A stretch of 64,000 nt of DNA from Paramarasmius palmivorus (Eukaryota > Basidiomycota > Agaricomycetes > Agaricales > Marasmiaceae): assembly GCA_037176845.1 (NCBI GenBank), contig JAYKXP010000048.1, forward strand, positions 186,001 through 250,000, in the 5' to 3' direction. Numbering within the stretch: the first letter of the stretch is position 1; each line of letters begins with the position of its first letter. A program made the position numbers and the translations under genes. The notes beneath the pieces are model-generated. The model had not been told where the DNA came from, ran no database searches, and saw only the letters and a program-made list of their open reading frames with translations. This document shows positions 11,243-22,471 of this stretch, piece by piece.

Positions 11243-11250
11243 TATAAAAA
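11243..11250 (+). promoter_or_regulatory. Probable TATA element of the S/N-Y-G-S repeat gene
   Basis: TATAAAAA lies 45-52 bases before the ATG at 11295, in a window that otherwise lacks A/T runs. The spacing matches the element before 8690. Positional evidence only. Confidence 0.5.
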
Positions 11251-11294
11251 GACTGAGTCTCTATGGGTTTAGGCATTCATTCCTACTGTGAAAC

Positions 11295-12425
11295 ATGTCC
11301 GACTCTTACAACAACCCCTCGAGCTACGGTTCCAACAACAACGACTCGTACGGCTCTGGTCGTCGAGGGTATGATAACGACAACTCTTATGGCTCAGGGA
11401 ACACTGGTAGTGAGTTCCCTTCCATACACTATGCCATTGGGCCTCTGACTCTAACACTACTACTCCTATAGGCCGCAACGAATACTCTTCGTCCAACACC
11501 AACACTGGCTATGGCTCCAGTGACAGTACGTTTCCCGTTCTTCCAACGGTAGCCAATAGATACTGATTCTTACATACCAGGGTCCTCCAACAGCAACTCA
11601 TACGGCGAATCCAACACCTACGGTAGCTCCAACACTGGTGGATTCAATGATAACACCAGCGGAGGACTAGGTGGCTCTGACTCCTACGGGTCCTCTCGCA
11701 AGGATCGTGATGATAACGATTCCTACGGGTCTTCAAACAGATACGGCCGCGACAACGACGACTCTTCCAACAGGAACCAATATGGTTCTAGCGACCGGGA
11801 CCGGGACAGTGACAACACTTATGGCTCCTCGAGAAAGTCTGGGAACGACACATATGGTTCTTCGGGCGGTTATGGAGGCAGTGACAACACATATGGAAGT
11901 AGCGATACCAGTAGCAACACATATGGATCCTCTGGTGGCTACGGCGGCGATAACAACACATCGAGGAAATCTGGGAACGACACGTACGGTTCCTCGGGTG
12001 GTTATGGAAGCAGCGACAATAGCAGCAATACATACGGCTCTTCGGGTGGCTATGGGAGTCGCGACAACAGCCAAAGCAACACTTACGGCGGATCCTCTGG
12101 TGGATTCAACGACAACGATAATGACACCTCTTCTGGAGGATACTCTGGCAGAACCGCTGCTGATTTCGGTAGCACCGGTGTTAATAAGCCTGGGCTTGGG
12201 GATAAGATTAAAGGTCGGTGTTCTTGCAGTGTTCGCGAGTGCTTTTCTTTGACCATTGGGCTTTTTTGCATAGGTACTTTAGAGACTGCTGCTGGCAAGG
12301 CTCTCGGAAACTCGGATTTGGCTGAAAGGGGATATGAGAGGAAGGTTGGTGTTTTCTTTTGCTCTTGCCTCTCGTCGGAGATGTTGACGGGCTTCTGGTA
12401 GACTGGAGGCCGTGATGACTATTAG
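11295..12425 (+). CDS. S/N-Y-G-S repeat protein with CsbD-like C-terminus
   Basis: Exons 11295-11409, 11472-11525, 11581-12213, 12274-12344 and 12402-12425 join in phase to about 298 residues. Residues 1-240 or so are low complexity, built from short units such as SYGSS, NTYGSSGGYG and SGNDTYGSS, rich in S, G, N, D and Y and almost free of hydrophobic residues, so predicted disordered. The C-terminal 40 residues (KPGLGDKIKGTLETAAGK, then ALGNSDLAERG) resemble the CsbD-like stress-response domain, and the protein ends in GGRDDY. Known fungal proteins of this type are small hydrophilins associated with stress; the role here is inference. The correct frame is the one with SYGS repeats. The two other frames are also open over 500 bases because of the repeat composition, and must not be taken as genes. 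Confidence 0.82.
11590..12115 (+). repeat. Imperfect tandem repeat coding for S/N-x-Y-G-S-S units
   Basis: The DNA repeats short blocks such as ACATATGG(C/T)TCCTC and GGTGGCTATGG at irregular spacing of about 30-60 bases. Longer near-duplicates occur: a block around AGAAAGTCTGGGAACGACAC near 11830 recurs near 11965. This explains why all frames stay open. Such arrays change length by slippage, so allele length differences between strains are likely (inference). Confidence 0.75.
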
Positions 12426-12907
12426 GCCAAAGCATTAGAAGTGAAAGACATGGACAATCGGACTTGTAATTTGTATTCTCTTTGGTGTATAACTTTCAGG
12501 TGATTGTACTACAACTGCAACTCAATCGGACCAAGCGTTGCTGTGTTTTCTATCCACAGGGGTTGCTTGGAGCTTTCAACTATGGCAATTCAAAGCGTGT
12601 CTTCTATTTCAAACCCGGAACTTCGTGCCCGAGTTCATGTTCACACATGAGTATTCTATCGCGGTTCGCTGCGCTGAACCTCGAGCGACTGAATTGTTGT
12701 ATGGGTCGCCCATGGGCGACCCGGATCTGTCGGGGATGCTGCGCCTCGGTTAACCTCCCACCTTCCATTCCTTTAGTGATAATACTGATGAATTACAAAG
12801 TCGATCCAGTGCTAGGGAAAGTTTCGACACCGGATGAAGAGTGCCAGTATAAGAACGGGGTACCTCTGAAAGTTGAGACTTTGCACGGGTCTAAACGAAA
12901 CGACTAC
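12426..12907. other. Intergenic region and 5' side of the membrane-protein gene
   Basis: A long plus-strand open stretch runs from 12482 through the first exon of the next gene, but its upstream part has irregular cysteine-rich composition and no paralogue support. The membrane-protein family normally starts close to the first transmembrane segment, so I treat this as promoter and 5' UTR. Confidence 0.4.
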
Positions 12908-14424
12908 ATGTCCGACTCGGATAGCCTTGCGGCGACGTACGCTTCGTTCCTCACTGTCAGAAAGGTTATCGTGGATCCCATCTCCAGTTTATCGGTATGT
13001 TCTTCTCATGAGCGATCTCTTCCTTTGGAGTTGACTCTGGTTTGCAGATCATGTATTTCGGATATGGTATGTCTCCAGGTTTTCCTAACACGAGCATCGT
13101 ATTCCATCCCGTCGCTAGGCTTCTATGTCCTCCTTTTTGGCCTCTGCATGCGGATAATGCACGCCCGGAAACGGGAGCACGTCAACCAGACGTTGTACCT
13201 CACACTCACGATCATCCTTTTTATTCTATCGACACTGTTCGTTGTGGACTACACGATAAACATTGTGGGAGAAACTATCTTATACTTTACCGCAATGAAG
13301 ACTGCGAATTACGATAGGCTCGATGAGTACTTGTCGGGTGATCTTGGGCGGACGATCGTTTTGTGAGTGTGTAGACTGGTCGGAGGAAGTAATATAACCT
13401 ACCACTTACGCTCTTTAGTTCGTTCCATCAGGGTATCACAGTTCTTCTCAAGTGCGTTGATGGTCTCGGTACCTGCTCTGAGATGGCAATTGACTACTGC
13501 ATAGTATCACAGCAGACTACATGCTGGTCCGTTGATCTCTTGCCCACTGAAAACCAAAAACTATGACCTTTTTGACAGATCCATCGCTGTTATCTCATCT
13601 GGGACTGCAGGAAGCGTATCGCCATACCCCTCATCGTAGCGTCAGCGCTCGTGAATGGTGTGTCTCTTCCCTACATGCGCTTTACTCCTCTCATCAAAAG
13701 GATGTCAGGCTTAGGTATCTCAGGAACGATAGTTAAGGCCATAGGCCTTCGTCAAACCACCAATTCGGCCAACTACGCTCTCTACCTTGTGGGGGAGTCG
13801 AAGATCGCACCTGTGTATAGCCTTAGCGGTGTGATTGTTAACGGGATACTTACATTGCTTATCGGTAGGCTTGTCGTTTGTTTTTTTACTCCTCCTGCTC
13901 ATCCTTGAGGTAAGTAAAGCCGGCCGAATATGGTACGTCCACCGCCAAGTGACCGCGGTGGTCGGCAGTAGCGGTGGCAATCCATTCCTTTCGTCCATCA
14001 CAAGAATAATGTGAGTCTTCCGTCGTTCTACTTGCTTATGCAAATAGTTTACCTATGACAGCCTCGAATCAGGCGTCATCTGCCCGCTCTTCCATGTCGG
14101 TGCCATCGTCACTGCCAGGACAAGACCGTCAGATACGTTCAGATTCGATTTTTACCCGCTCGCTGCGTTAAGTCCCGTGAGTTATTCTATATTTTCGATG
14201 ACATTCCGGCCTTTTAATGTATACTAAACACGAAGGGAATAGCATCGATGCTCATTATTGTCCGCGCTAAATTGGGACAGAACGTGGAAACTCTGGACTT
14301 GGAGGGTATTTCGAGTATACACTTTAGATCACCGCAGGATGACCAGACCCTAAGCAATGGAGCAGCGGAAGAGACTACAAATGTGCTGGTAAAGATTGAG
14401 AGTAGGATGATTAGATTAGATTAG
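12908..14424 (+). CDS. Multi-pass (about seven-helix) fungal membrane protein
   Basis: Member of a large Agaricomycete family of integral membrane proteins of unknown function with seven-helix-like topology. Ten exons: 12908-12994, 13048-13066, 13119-13362, 13419-13462, 13516-13526, 13579-13657, 13709-13864, 13920-14010, 14062-14176 and 14236-14424, all in phase. Helices seen: GFYVLLFGLCMRIMH; TLYLTLTIILFILSTLFVV; a loop with YFTAMKTANYDRLDEYL; ITVLLKCVDDYMLIHRCYLI; IAIPLIVASALVNG; VIVNGILTLLIAGRIWYV; GVICPLFHVGAIV; and a last one near SMLIIVRAKLG. Typical family landmarks are the M-L-I-x-R-C-Y block after the third helix, AGRIW, and the C-terminal VRAKLGQNVE followed by a soluble tail. Second and fifth exons are only 19 and 11 nt long. 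Ligand or partner unknown. Confidence 0.85.
13516..13526 (+). other. 11-nt microexon in the membrane-protein gene
   Basis: The bases ACTACATGCTG lie between an AG acceptor and a GTCCGT donor. Splicing 13462 to 13516 and 13526 to 13579 restores the family block D-Y-M-L-I-H-R-C-Y in frame; skipping the 11 bases would break the frame. The alternative donors I tried do not restore this conserved block. Confidence 0.72.
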
Positions 14425-14602
14425 ATTAGTACAATTTTACAGCACGCCAGCTTTCTAGCTTTTTCCTTGAGATTTCTAGACTCAACACACACACGTTTTC
14501 CTTCGATGGGAAGATTAGACATCCTTTGAAACAGTCGTGTTGGCGGATATGCTCGAGTCAGAAGATGTCGGAAGGCTGACTCGAATATGGTGATCGGTGA
14601 GA

Positions 14603-15948
14603 ATGACCTGTTTTCCATTCCTCGGTCACCAATCTCGGTCTAGAAGCACCAATCGCTCATCCGCGCTATTTCGAATTCGAGTCTTCTCATATAGTACGTG
14701 GCAAGTTCACTTTTCTGGCCACCTCTCTCCCTAATCCATGGCGTTAAACATCCAGCCCGCCCTCGGCGGTTCCAGGATAATCCGACTGACGCTCTCAAGC
14801 GCGATGACGAGACAGACGAAGACTGGCTTCGTCGACTGAATCCCGACGGCGCACCATTGCACAAGATGTCAATGAAATTCTTTCGAAGCTTGGGCGACAA
14901 GACGATGGAAAGCTGGCTTCGTTGCTTCCACATCAACCTAAAGAAGCACACAACTGGGAAGAGGTGTGCAGATTTGATTTGATTCATTGGAATCACAGTT
15001 CCACTGGACATTCTACCAGCAGTCATGGGGATCGAGAGGATGGAGAGTCATCCTCGGAGCAGTGAGTATCGATTCTCGAACGAGGACAGCATTTCTGTTA
15101 TATGACGTGCTTTTAGGGATGCACCTGTGTCTTCAGCGAGCGCCTTGGAACCGTTCAAATCGGCCAGGAATATGCGCTCTGCAAATTCAGCATACAACAA
15201 GAAGCGGCTCAATGCCATCTTCAAGGAAATGGAGAACGTATGGGAGGCTGTAGTGAGTCTAGCGGAAGAAGGAGAGGCGCAAGTGACAAGCGCTACGCGT
15301 AAGGGGGAGCTGGCTAAGGAGAAGAACAGGCAATTGCGGCACGATTTGGAGGAACTAGGGAATAGCCAGGCTGACTATGAGCTTAAGATTCGGGATCTCG
15401 AACTGGAGCTAGTGGAACTCCAGCGAAAGTGCGACGCTCAGGAAGCCGAGCTAACTGCTGCTAGACAACAACTCGAAGGTGAATAGTATTCCTTATTACT
15501 ATGACAGGAAGATGACAACTTCGGTACATCAATAGACCCAATGTTTCAGCAAAAATACGGTTCGAATATCCTGCTCATCTCTTCTCGCCTCTCGCTGAAC
15601 GTCTTTGTAGCATATGTAGTCGACAACACAGAGTTAAGGGCCCGTCTCGAGGCAGTCAGGGCTAACGGTACGTCATCGTCCCAACCTCTCCAAGCGCCAG
15701 CCAGCTAAGAATGATCATTCACAGATGAAGTGATGTTGGCGGGGCTGGGCTGCCAATTTGGCAAGGCAATCGCGGACTTTGAGCAATACCCGAACACTGC
15801 CAAGCTCATCCGAGATTGTCGAGACTTGAAAGCGCGAGTGCAGGCTTTGGCCAGTACTAAAAGCAAGGAAAAGATGGCGCTGGATGGCTCCGATGCACTC
15901 GTGCATGGCGACACAGCTCATCCTGCGAAGAGGCAAAGAACAGAGTAA
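14603..15948 (+). CDS. Coiled-coil protein with EDWL-R-NPDG N-terminal module (class A, copy 1)
   Basis: Function unknown; predicted nuclear. The N-terminal module has RFQDNPTD, then DETDEDWLRRLNPDG, a short linker and ESWLRCFHINLKK. An acidic Ser-rich linker follows (exon near 15016-15058), then a coiled coil from about 15127 to 15480 (ELGNSQADYELKIRDLELEL). The C-terminal hairpin LAGLGCQFGKAI / LIRDCRDLKARVQAL leads to the terminal AKRQRTE. The start is inferred: no ATG lies in frame before the module, but an exon 14603-14693 with a GTACGT donor and an acceptor at 14754 gives an in-phase start (MTCFPFLG) and an FSY block resembling FSIY of the copy at 53712. The ATG at 14738 is out of frame. 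The next gene downstream is a tandem paralogue in the same direction. Confidence 0.68.
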
Positions 15949-16204
15949 ACGAGGTCTACTGTCCCTCTCAACTTTATCTACCTTTCCGTCTCTCATGTAC
16001 AAGTAGTCTACATCGACAGCCCAAAATGTTTCACCTTTAGATAGTATCCTTTGTGTTTCGATCTGAGCGGCTGACGAGCCAGACAAATGATTTAAATCTC
16101 AGATTTACTTCCGATTTGTCGTTGTTGTCTTCGAGTCGGGATTCTTAAGGATCTCGCGATGACCCCATTCTCCCCCGAGTCTCCATTTTCCAGGTCTGTC
16201 AGCA

Positions 16205-17251
16205 ATGTCTGAGTCACCTAGTACTTCTCGTACTCGCGGTCGGGAAACGCTCAAGATCTACCAACGCTTCAAGAACAATCCCCTTTCTGTCAAGATGCGT
16301 TATGACGAGACTGAACAAGAGTGGTTCAACAGGATCAACCCCGACGGAAAATCACTGAACGGGAACACGGTTCGTTTTCTGAAGGGTCGCGAGTACGACG
16401 ACCAAACCTTTATCCAACATTTTCACAATAACAAGGCCTTGTTATTGAAGAGGTAAGATGCTAACATTCGCTAAGAAAACTCGTTTTACTGATGCCCAAG
16501 CACTAGGGAAAGCGATAACCAGTCTTTGTATGTCCATCATCAAATGCTTCCACTGCCCTAAGTACTGACTGGTAATCAATAGCAAGGAGGAGTCTTCATC
16601 GAAACGACCTGAGACCCCACCTTCCCAGCCCTCCAGAGACAGCTCGACCGCAGCGGCGCCTGACCCCCGAGCAAAGTGCCTCGATGCCGAGCTGGATGTG
16701 ATTTTGGATGCCGTATCACGAACAAGACAGTATGGGCAAGCGGACAAGCTTGAAATCGACAGTCTCAGACAGAAGAATAGCGAACTCGAGGAACGAAATG
16801 TGGTGCTTACCGGCGACCTCGAAGCGGCGCGTCAAGCCCCAATTGCGACCTCCAGGGCAAGCGAGTCGGATACGATCCGAGGTATGTACCGCATGCTATT
16901 TGATTCTACTCGAGAATTGAACGTCTCGTTATTAGTTTACGAAGAGCATATTGCAAAATTGAAACCTCAGGCGGAGCGAGTAGAGACCGTAGAGGCATTG
17001 ATGTACATGGGTAAGTCATTTCTTGCCACCATATGACAAGCTAAGACTGATATTGTTGGTGAGTGGCAGACGGTATCATGCTCGTTGATTTTAAAGGTAA
17101 AATGAGCACGATCATCGCAGCTTTGGAGCGGAACGCAAACCCCAAGGATATCATTGATGCGTGTAAGGATGTAGAGAAACAGCTACGAGGCTGGGAGATT
17201 AGCAGGGAAAACCATCCCGCGCGTCCATACAAAAGACAAAGATCGGAATAG
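16205..17251 (+). CDS. Coiled-coil protein with class A N-terminal module, copy 2
   Basis: Paralogue of the gene at 14603, about 250 bases downstream. The first exon starts at the ATG 16205 and carries LKIYQRFKNNP, DETEQEWFNRINPDGKSL, FLKGREYDDQ and a terminal LLLKR where the module ends at a GTAAGA donor. A small exon (ESDNQS) and a Ser/Pro-rich linker follow. The coiled coil (about 16690-16880, with LRQKNSELEERNVVLTGDLE) is shorter than in other copies. After more introns comes the C-terminal hairpin (VDFKGKMSTIIAAL / DIIDACKDVEKQL) and the end YKRQRSE. The terminal basic motif matches monopartite nuclear localisation signals. No stop interrupts the exons I could join. The intron placement after the module (K-R) is shared with copy 1. 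Confidence 0.75.
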
Positions 17252-17324
17252 TTCGCCTTTCCGTTCCTAGGTTCTTTATGACTATGTGACTTTCTTTGTA
17301 CGATTGTGTATAGTACCGCAGCAT

Positions 17325-19983
17325 CTAGTGCATCAAGATAGTCGAAGCGCGATCAAGTTTTGCCTTCACTTGCCTCATGATTAATGAGCTCGAGGGATGC
17401 AACGGGAAGTTCAGGATGGACTTACAGATACGGGTGGTCTTGACACTGTCCCGGCTACGACTAGATTTATTCAGCGTCTGTAGCTGAGCAACGAGAAGCG
17501 AGGTTTTAGACGAGTACTCCGGTGGAAAAGACTGAATCAAGCAGTAAGCATGTGCTCAAAAGTCATAGCATTGCGTATTACCTGTAACCACTTCATTAAC
17601 TCATGCTTATCCATCTGAGATTTTATCAGAGGAATAAGGCGAGATAACACATCCAGAAACCTTGGGGCGGGACCGCAAACGTCCAGAAGCGCACAGAGGC
17701 TCCAGAATCTACGACAAGAAGGAACAAGGTGATGTGTCACTTCCTCCGGATGCCACTCCCAGACATCCATCGCAATGAACGCTGCCTTCCTCATAGCGAT
17801 AGATAGTTGGACATGGTGTATGTCGCGAGAAATGTCTTCTGGGCAAGGAAGTGTCATATATAACGAGCTGGTGTGCGCACGTGTGCAGCTACAATCGTTT
17901 CCGAAGGAGACGACTCGAACATGATCGGAACGGAAGAAATCAAAGTATTGCGGGTCTGCCTTTTGCTTGAGCTTTATTGACAGTAGGCTGTTCTCCCAAA
18001 CAGCTGGTTCATCAAGAGTACTGCTATGAGCGCGGTAGCGGTAGCGTCCAAAACCTCGCGCAACAATGTCTCGTGAATATTTTCCAGCACTTGAACACGA
18101 AACCCTCGCCTGTAATCGGAGAAGCGCTCTATTACGTCGGCACATGCAGGAGAACTAATTTGCTGCGTGAATCGTCAACTTTGTGAGACCAGATAAAGGA
18201 TAATGAGCCTTACCCGTAAGCTACTCAAAAGCCGTTCTGATAATATGAAGAACGACTGTATCCTCCACCGAATCGTCCACCATGGCGTCGAGGTCTCGCG
18301 TAAAGATCTCGAGAAATATGTTCCAAGGACCTTTGAGAAATCGACGGTCCGGAGAGTATCTAGGACTTCATCGTCGATCGTGCTTTCTGTGCAGTAGAAA
18401 CCCCAGGTCCCCCATGCTGCCTTGAAGACGGTGTGTCTACACCAAGCAAGTTCAGTATTGTGCCTTATACGCGATTGTATAAACTTACTGGGTTGGGGAT
18501 AAGGCGTCCTCATCCCCTCCGCAGATTGCGAAGTAGTGATCTATGGCGTGAAGAAGACAGCGGCCAAGAAAGCCAAGTCGTCTCTGTTCATCTCCAACAT
18601 AAAAGTATCCGGATCGTGCCTCGTCACGAAGGAAGTCGTCGAAGGCTGCATGAAAAGTCTGGATCTCATCATCTGGGCCCCCGATGTCAAGTATCGAATG
18701 CATTCCACGCAAGATTGAGAGGACGTCTCCTTCACGTAGCAATAGCAGGGCTTCAATATGTCTCGGTGTGCATTTCAGCCGATAATGAGCTCGGGAAGGT
18801 CTGGATAGTAGTGGAATCGATGCGATAGCACAAATTACGTCTCGAAGTTTGGAACGCCGAGGATTAGTCGAGAGAATTTGATGATAGAGGATGTCTAGAT
18901 CATGCAAGGGTGAGCATGAATCCGGGTCCAAACGAAGCAAAGGGCAAAGCACAACCTCCAGTTGTGTGCATGGGTTAGAATACTCGTCATCAACAAACTT
19001 GACCACAGTAGCAGCATAAATGAACTGTCCGCATGCTTTGTGGACAAGTTCGTAGACGGCACCGCCTGCAGGCCACTGAGCTGGAAACGGAATGTGACAG
19101 TTACGAGGTGATTTCCGAATTTGTTCGAACTTGTTGACGAGGAAAAGTCTAATGTCCTTGTCTGGGCTGAACGTGTCATCCAACGCGACACGCATTAGGT
19201 AAGGACGGAAATATTCGGTGTTAAACACCTCCCGGATCGGCGGTTCCGGCCTGCTGCAGATGAGAATGCGAAAGGGTATATCCTCGGGCAATGCAGAGGC
19301 CAAAATAGAGAGGATACGCTGCTGAGAGGAGCTACCGATACACTCGTCTAGGCCATCAATGACAAGAAGCCATGGAAGGCAGTGAGGCCGAGGAAGCAGT
19401 CTGCAGGGATCGATTATCAGCTCTCTGAATTGATCCTCGAGCGTCGCCTGTATAACAGCGGGATTCCTTCGGATCGCATCTTCAACCAAGCCTTGAAGCT
19501 CGGGTATAGCATACGCGAGTGAATGTGCGAGAGAGAGAACCAAGGAATTTGGATTATTCCTTCTTGGGTCATTGCGCGAAAAGAAAAAGCTACCCGCAAG
19601 AAAGCCTTCCCTTTGTCCTGCTTCAGCGATAGTCTGGGCAATCGCTGATTTGCCTGCGCCGGCGGGACCATATAGCCAGAATATGCGGTCTTCAGGTAAA
19701 GTGCTATTGATCCAGCTTTGAAGGATCTGGATGACCTCTCGACGAGTGTCTGGGTGACATTGGGGAGGGGGATAGCGTGTTTCTGAGTTATGGCTTGCAC
19801 CGACGTCTTTGATGGCGGTCCACAGTAGGTGAAGAGCTATAATTCATTGGCTGTCAAAAGTCTGAAAAGAAACAGAGAAAGAGACGTACGGTCTGAGGCA
19901 TACCAATTATTGATATCTCGTCCTGCCACACTAAATTGCCCGTTGTAAATCTGGAAGCCTCGAGCATTCGCAAACATTGACAT
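17325..19983 (-). CDS. NACHT-domain NTPase (fungal NLR-like), copy 1
   Basis: Predicted signal-transducing STAND NTPase. The start MSMFANARGFQIYNGQF at 19983 is a short N-terminal exon with the motif FQIYNGQFSVAGRD; a 70-nt-scale intron follows. The main exon (about 19836-18490) has HNSETRYPPPQCHPDTR, Walker A GPAGAGKSA, SFFFSRND, Walker B LLVIDGLDEC, the sensor segment ICSRPEPPI, and GQFIYAATVVKF, all standard for Agaricomycete NACHT proteins. The winged-helix-like part ends with LDIGGPDDE and SPTQ. Two or more exons follow with WGTWGFYCT, CALLDVCGPAPRFLDVL and KWLQ-SFPPEYSSKT. I see no WD40, ankyrin or TPR repeats, so the C-terminal recognition part is short or absent. No stop or frameshift interrupts the NACHT exon. 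It sits between class A and class B coiled-coil genes. Confidence 0.87.
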
Positions 19984-20644
19984 TATATGCCGCAAAGACT
20001 GGGGATCAGGCAGAAATATGTGTACGTCGCTTCTGCAGCATAAAGAGTGATGTTCATGGTGTAGATGTAGTCCAATATTAATAGCTCGGAGAAGAGGCGA
20101 TGCCATGCAGTAAATCCTATTTGCTGTGTTCGCTGTCCAGTCAAGTTGCACGGTCGAGGGCCAATTGTATTCTTTGGGCGCTGTGGGCTAGAGCCACGTT
20201 CGAGTTCCAAGCTCTATAATGCTGTCAAGTAAGAGGAATCCAGACGAGCACTGAACGCACCAATCCCGGAAGACCGCTCGTGCCTGGAGAGCTAGAATCT
20301 CTCGGGAGTCTCTGAGCTCCTTTGCTTCGTGTTCGAATTCTTTGGAAACCATACAGGTAGAAACGCTTGAGGAAGAGTGTGCGTGAGGGTGGAAGGACCC
20401 AAGAAAGTTGTAGCCATCATGGGGGTGAAAAAAAAACACTGATAAGCGCTGACAGGCGTCGTCTATCCATGCTGGTGTTCACTAAGTTACTTATATGTAG
20501 ATAGGTCCTGCGGGCACGTATATGTAAACATGGTGGTGGTACTTGGTATAAAAATACAGAACTACGTCTCGGTGTACAGTGTACTGAGAAAGAATGCAAA
20601 AAGTACGTGTGCATCTGAGCAAGAGTCCGAGTCAACTTTGCCCG
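19984..20644. other. Spacer upstream of NACHT copy 1
   Basis: A minus-strand open stretch at 20188-20439 (containing EFEHEAKELRDSREI) is mildly helical but joins to no downstream exon I could confirm. I treat the NACHT start at 19983 as more likely because NACHT copy 2 starts at the same motif. The rest is promoter and the 3' side of the next gene. Confidence 0.35.
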
Positions 20645-22471
20645 TCAGGAATCAGTTCTCCGTCTCTTCTTTTTCCTCTCTTCCTCTACTGGTATCTCGC
20701 CCTGGGGTAGAGCTTCCGAGAGACGTTCGTGTATGATAAATAACTCCTTGCCCAGATGATCACAGCGTTCAATCACGTCGTCTTTGCGTATCTTGCCTTC
20801 GGCGAAGGCATAACGAGTGCCGATGAATTGGGAAATTAGACCTGGAAGTGCCTTTCGTTCGCGATGATAGCGTTCGTGTAATGTCTTATTGATGGACTTC
20901 TCCATTGAAAGGTCATCTACCAAGACTCAGGTCAACGTTGTGCGATGAGGAACAAGATGGATCCATATACCGTTTAATTTTCTAATCCTTTTGTCCAGTT
21001 TACGTCTATCCTCCTTTGCCGATTCTTCCTGGCTACGCAGTTTTGAAACATTCGAATCGCACTGAGCTTTCATATCTGATAGCGCTTGGTTGGACGCTTC
21101 TAGTGCTGCATTTTTCTCTTCCTTCTGTCGTATAACGACTTCCAACTCCTCTCTCAGCTCGCTCCTCGCAGTCTTCACTTCGTCCAATTCTTTGTTGAGC
21201 TCAGCGTTCGCAGTTTCTTCTCCGGAAATTCGACTATATGCCTCGGACAATTGTTGAGTGAGATTTTCGACCGCCTTTTCAGACGATTGTAGTCGTTCGT
21301 TCTCTGCGTGGGCCTGTTCCAAGTCCGTCGTACAGGAAGCCAGCCTCTCTTCGAGCCGAATCTGTGAGTGCAGTGCTTCCTTCTGGCTTTTCCGAAGTTC
21401 CACGGTGCGCGCTACTTCCTCTGTTGAAGAACTGTCAGAAATCACACCAAAAATGAACGCCAGAAGAGCTTACCCTCGAGCTTCTTCGTCGCTTCGGCCT
21501 CTCTATCCCGCACGTTCCTCAGCTCCTGCTCCTTCTGGCCCATTCTCGCCTCCCAATCATTCATATTCTGCACCAACCTCTCCTCCATCGCCTGGAACTC
21601 TGTTGCCAGGTCTTCATTCTTCTTCTCAGCTGCCTCTGCACGCCTCTCCAAATCATCCTTCTCCCTAAGCACTGCCTCCAACTCCAACTTGACACCCTTG
21701 GACTGCAAGACCTGCAACTTAAGCTCGTCTATTTGATGCTGGTGCTGGTTGGCAGACCGTAATGAAGCTTCCTTGTCGTCTTCATGTGACCTAATGCGAT
21801 CCAATAGGTCGGTATTGGTCTCGAGTAGTGTCTTGTTCGAGGAAATCACGCCTTCGTACGCCTCGAGGGTTTCCCTGAGTGCGTTGCGTGCGTCGTTGAG
21901 GCTAGCTTGAAGGTGAGCGGTATTGCTGCGACCTTGTGATGAGTTAGACGAATTGGTGAGAGCTTGAGAGCCTGCAGATGACCCTGCTCCGATAGAGATC
22001 GAGGTAGATGTGGAAAGTCTTGCAGTAATTTCTGATGTCTGTGTGATCGTGACCGTCTCCTTGTGCTCTAGTATCCGTAGCAGAACTTCGGCGCCGCCGC
22101 AGACATTCCATAGCGACTCGAAGGTGCCCTCATCGACAAGTAATACTCTTCGTACCCTCTCCTTTCGCTCATCCACGACCCTTGAACATCGGATGCTCAG
22201 CGTTGTGCAGTTCGCACACGAAAGCTGCGTCGGCGTTGCTGGGGTACATTTGGCACCTTGAACGCGTGAATCACTGCACGAAGTACATGGCTTTGTATCG
22301 TATCAGTATCAATCACTAGATGCGAGGTGAATCGGTCCACACCTTGTGCTCAAAACTATTCCAGTAATATATTTCTCGATCGTTTGCCTCCCGAGACCAC
22401 TCCGTTAAGAAGGCGTTTTTGAAACCATCTTTTCCGGCTGAGATGATATTCTCGAGATCTTTCTCCGACAT
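20645..22471 (-). CDS. Coiled-coil protein with cysteine-cluster N-terminus (class B, copy 1)
   Basis: Function unknown; predicted nuclear. The first exon from 22471 has FLTEWSREANDREIYYW and ends at a GTGTGG donor. The second exon has a cysteine cluster, PCTSC...KC...LSCANC...RC, resembling the spacing of a fungal Zn(II)2Cys6 cluster but looser, followed by VVDERKERVRRVLLVDEGTF. A long coiled coil then covers roughly 22000-20930 (ELKLQVLQSKGVKLELEAVL, AEKKNEDLATEFQAMEERL, ELNKELDEVKTARSELREEL). The last exon has the hairpin LPGLISQFIGTRYAFAEG / DVIERCDHLGKELFII and ends in KKKRRRTDS. Two in-tandem relatives follow upstream on the same strand at 22946 and 25221. DNA binding by the cysteine cluster is a hypothesis only. 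Confidence 0.76.

Noticed and set aside
11671..12298. Long open frames on both strands, Thr/Ala- or Arg/His-rich, inside the S/N-Y-G-S repeat gene
   Set aside because: They are frame shadows of a low-complexity repeat; the SYGS frame has correct splice phases, a CsbD-like tail and a proper start.
12482..13366. A 294-codon plus-strand open frame
   Set aside because: Only its last part matches the membrane-protein family; it reads through two introns whose removal gives the conserved helices.
14401..14427. Short GATTA direct repeats at the end of the membrane-protein gene
   Set aside because: Only about four units; they overlap the stop codon and show no sign of a larger satellite or binding array.
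18485..19800. Alternative reading frame over the P-loop exon of NACHT copy 1
   Set aside because: The frame with GPAGAGKSA, LLVIDGLDEC and other NACHT motifs is continuous and intact.
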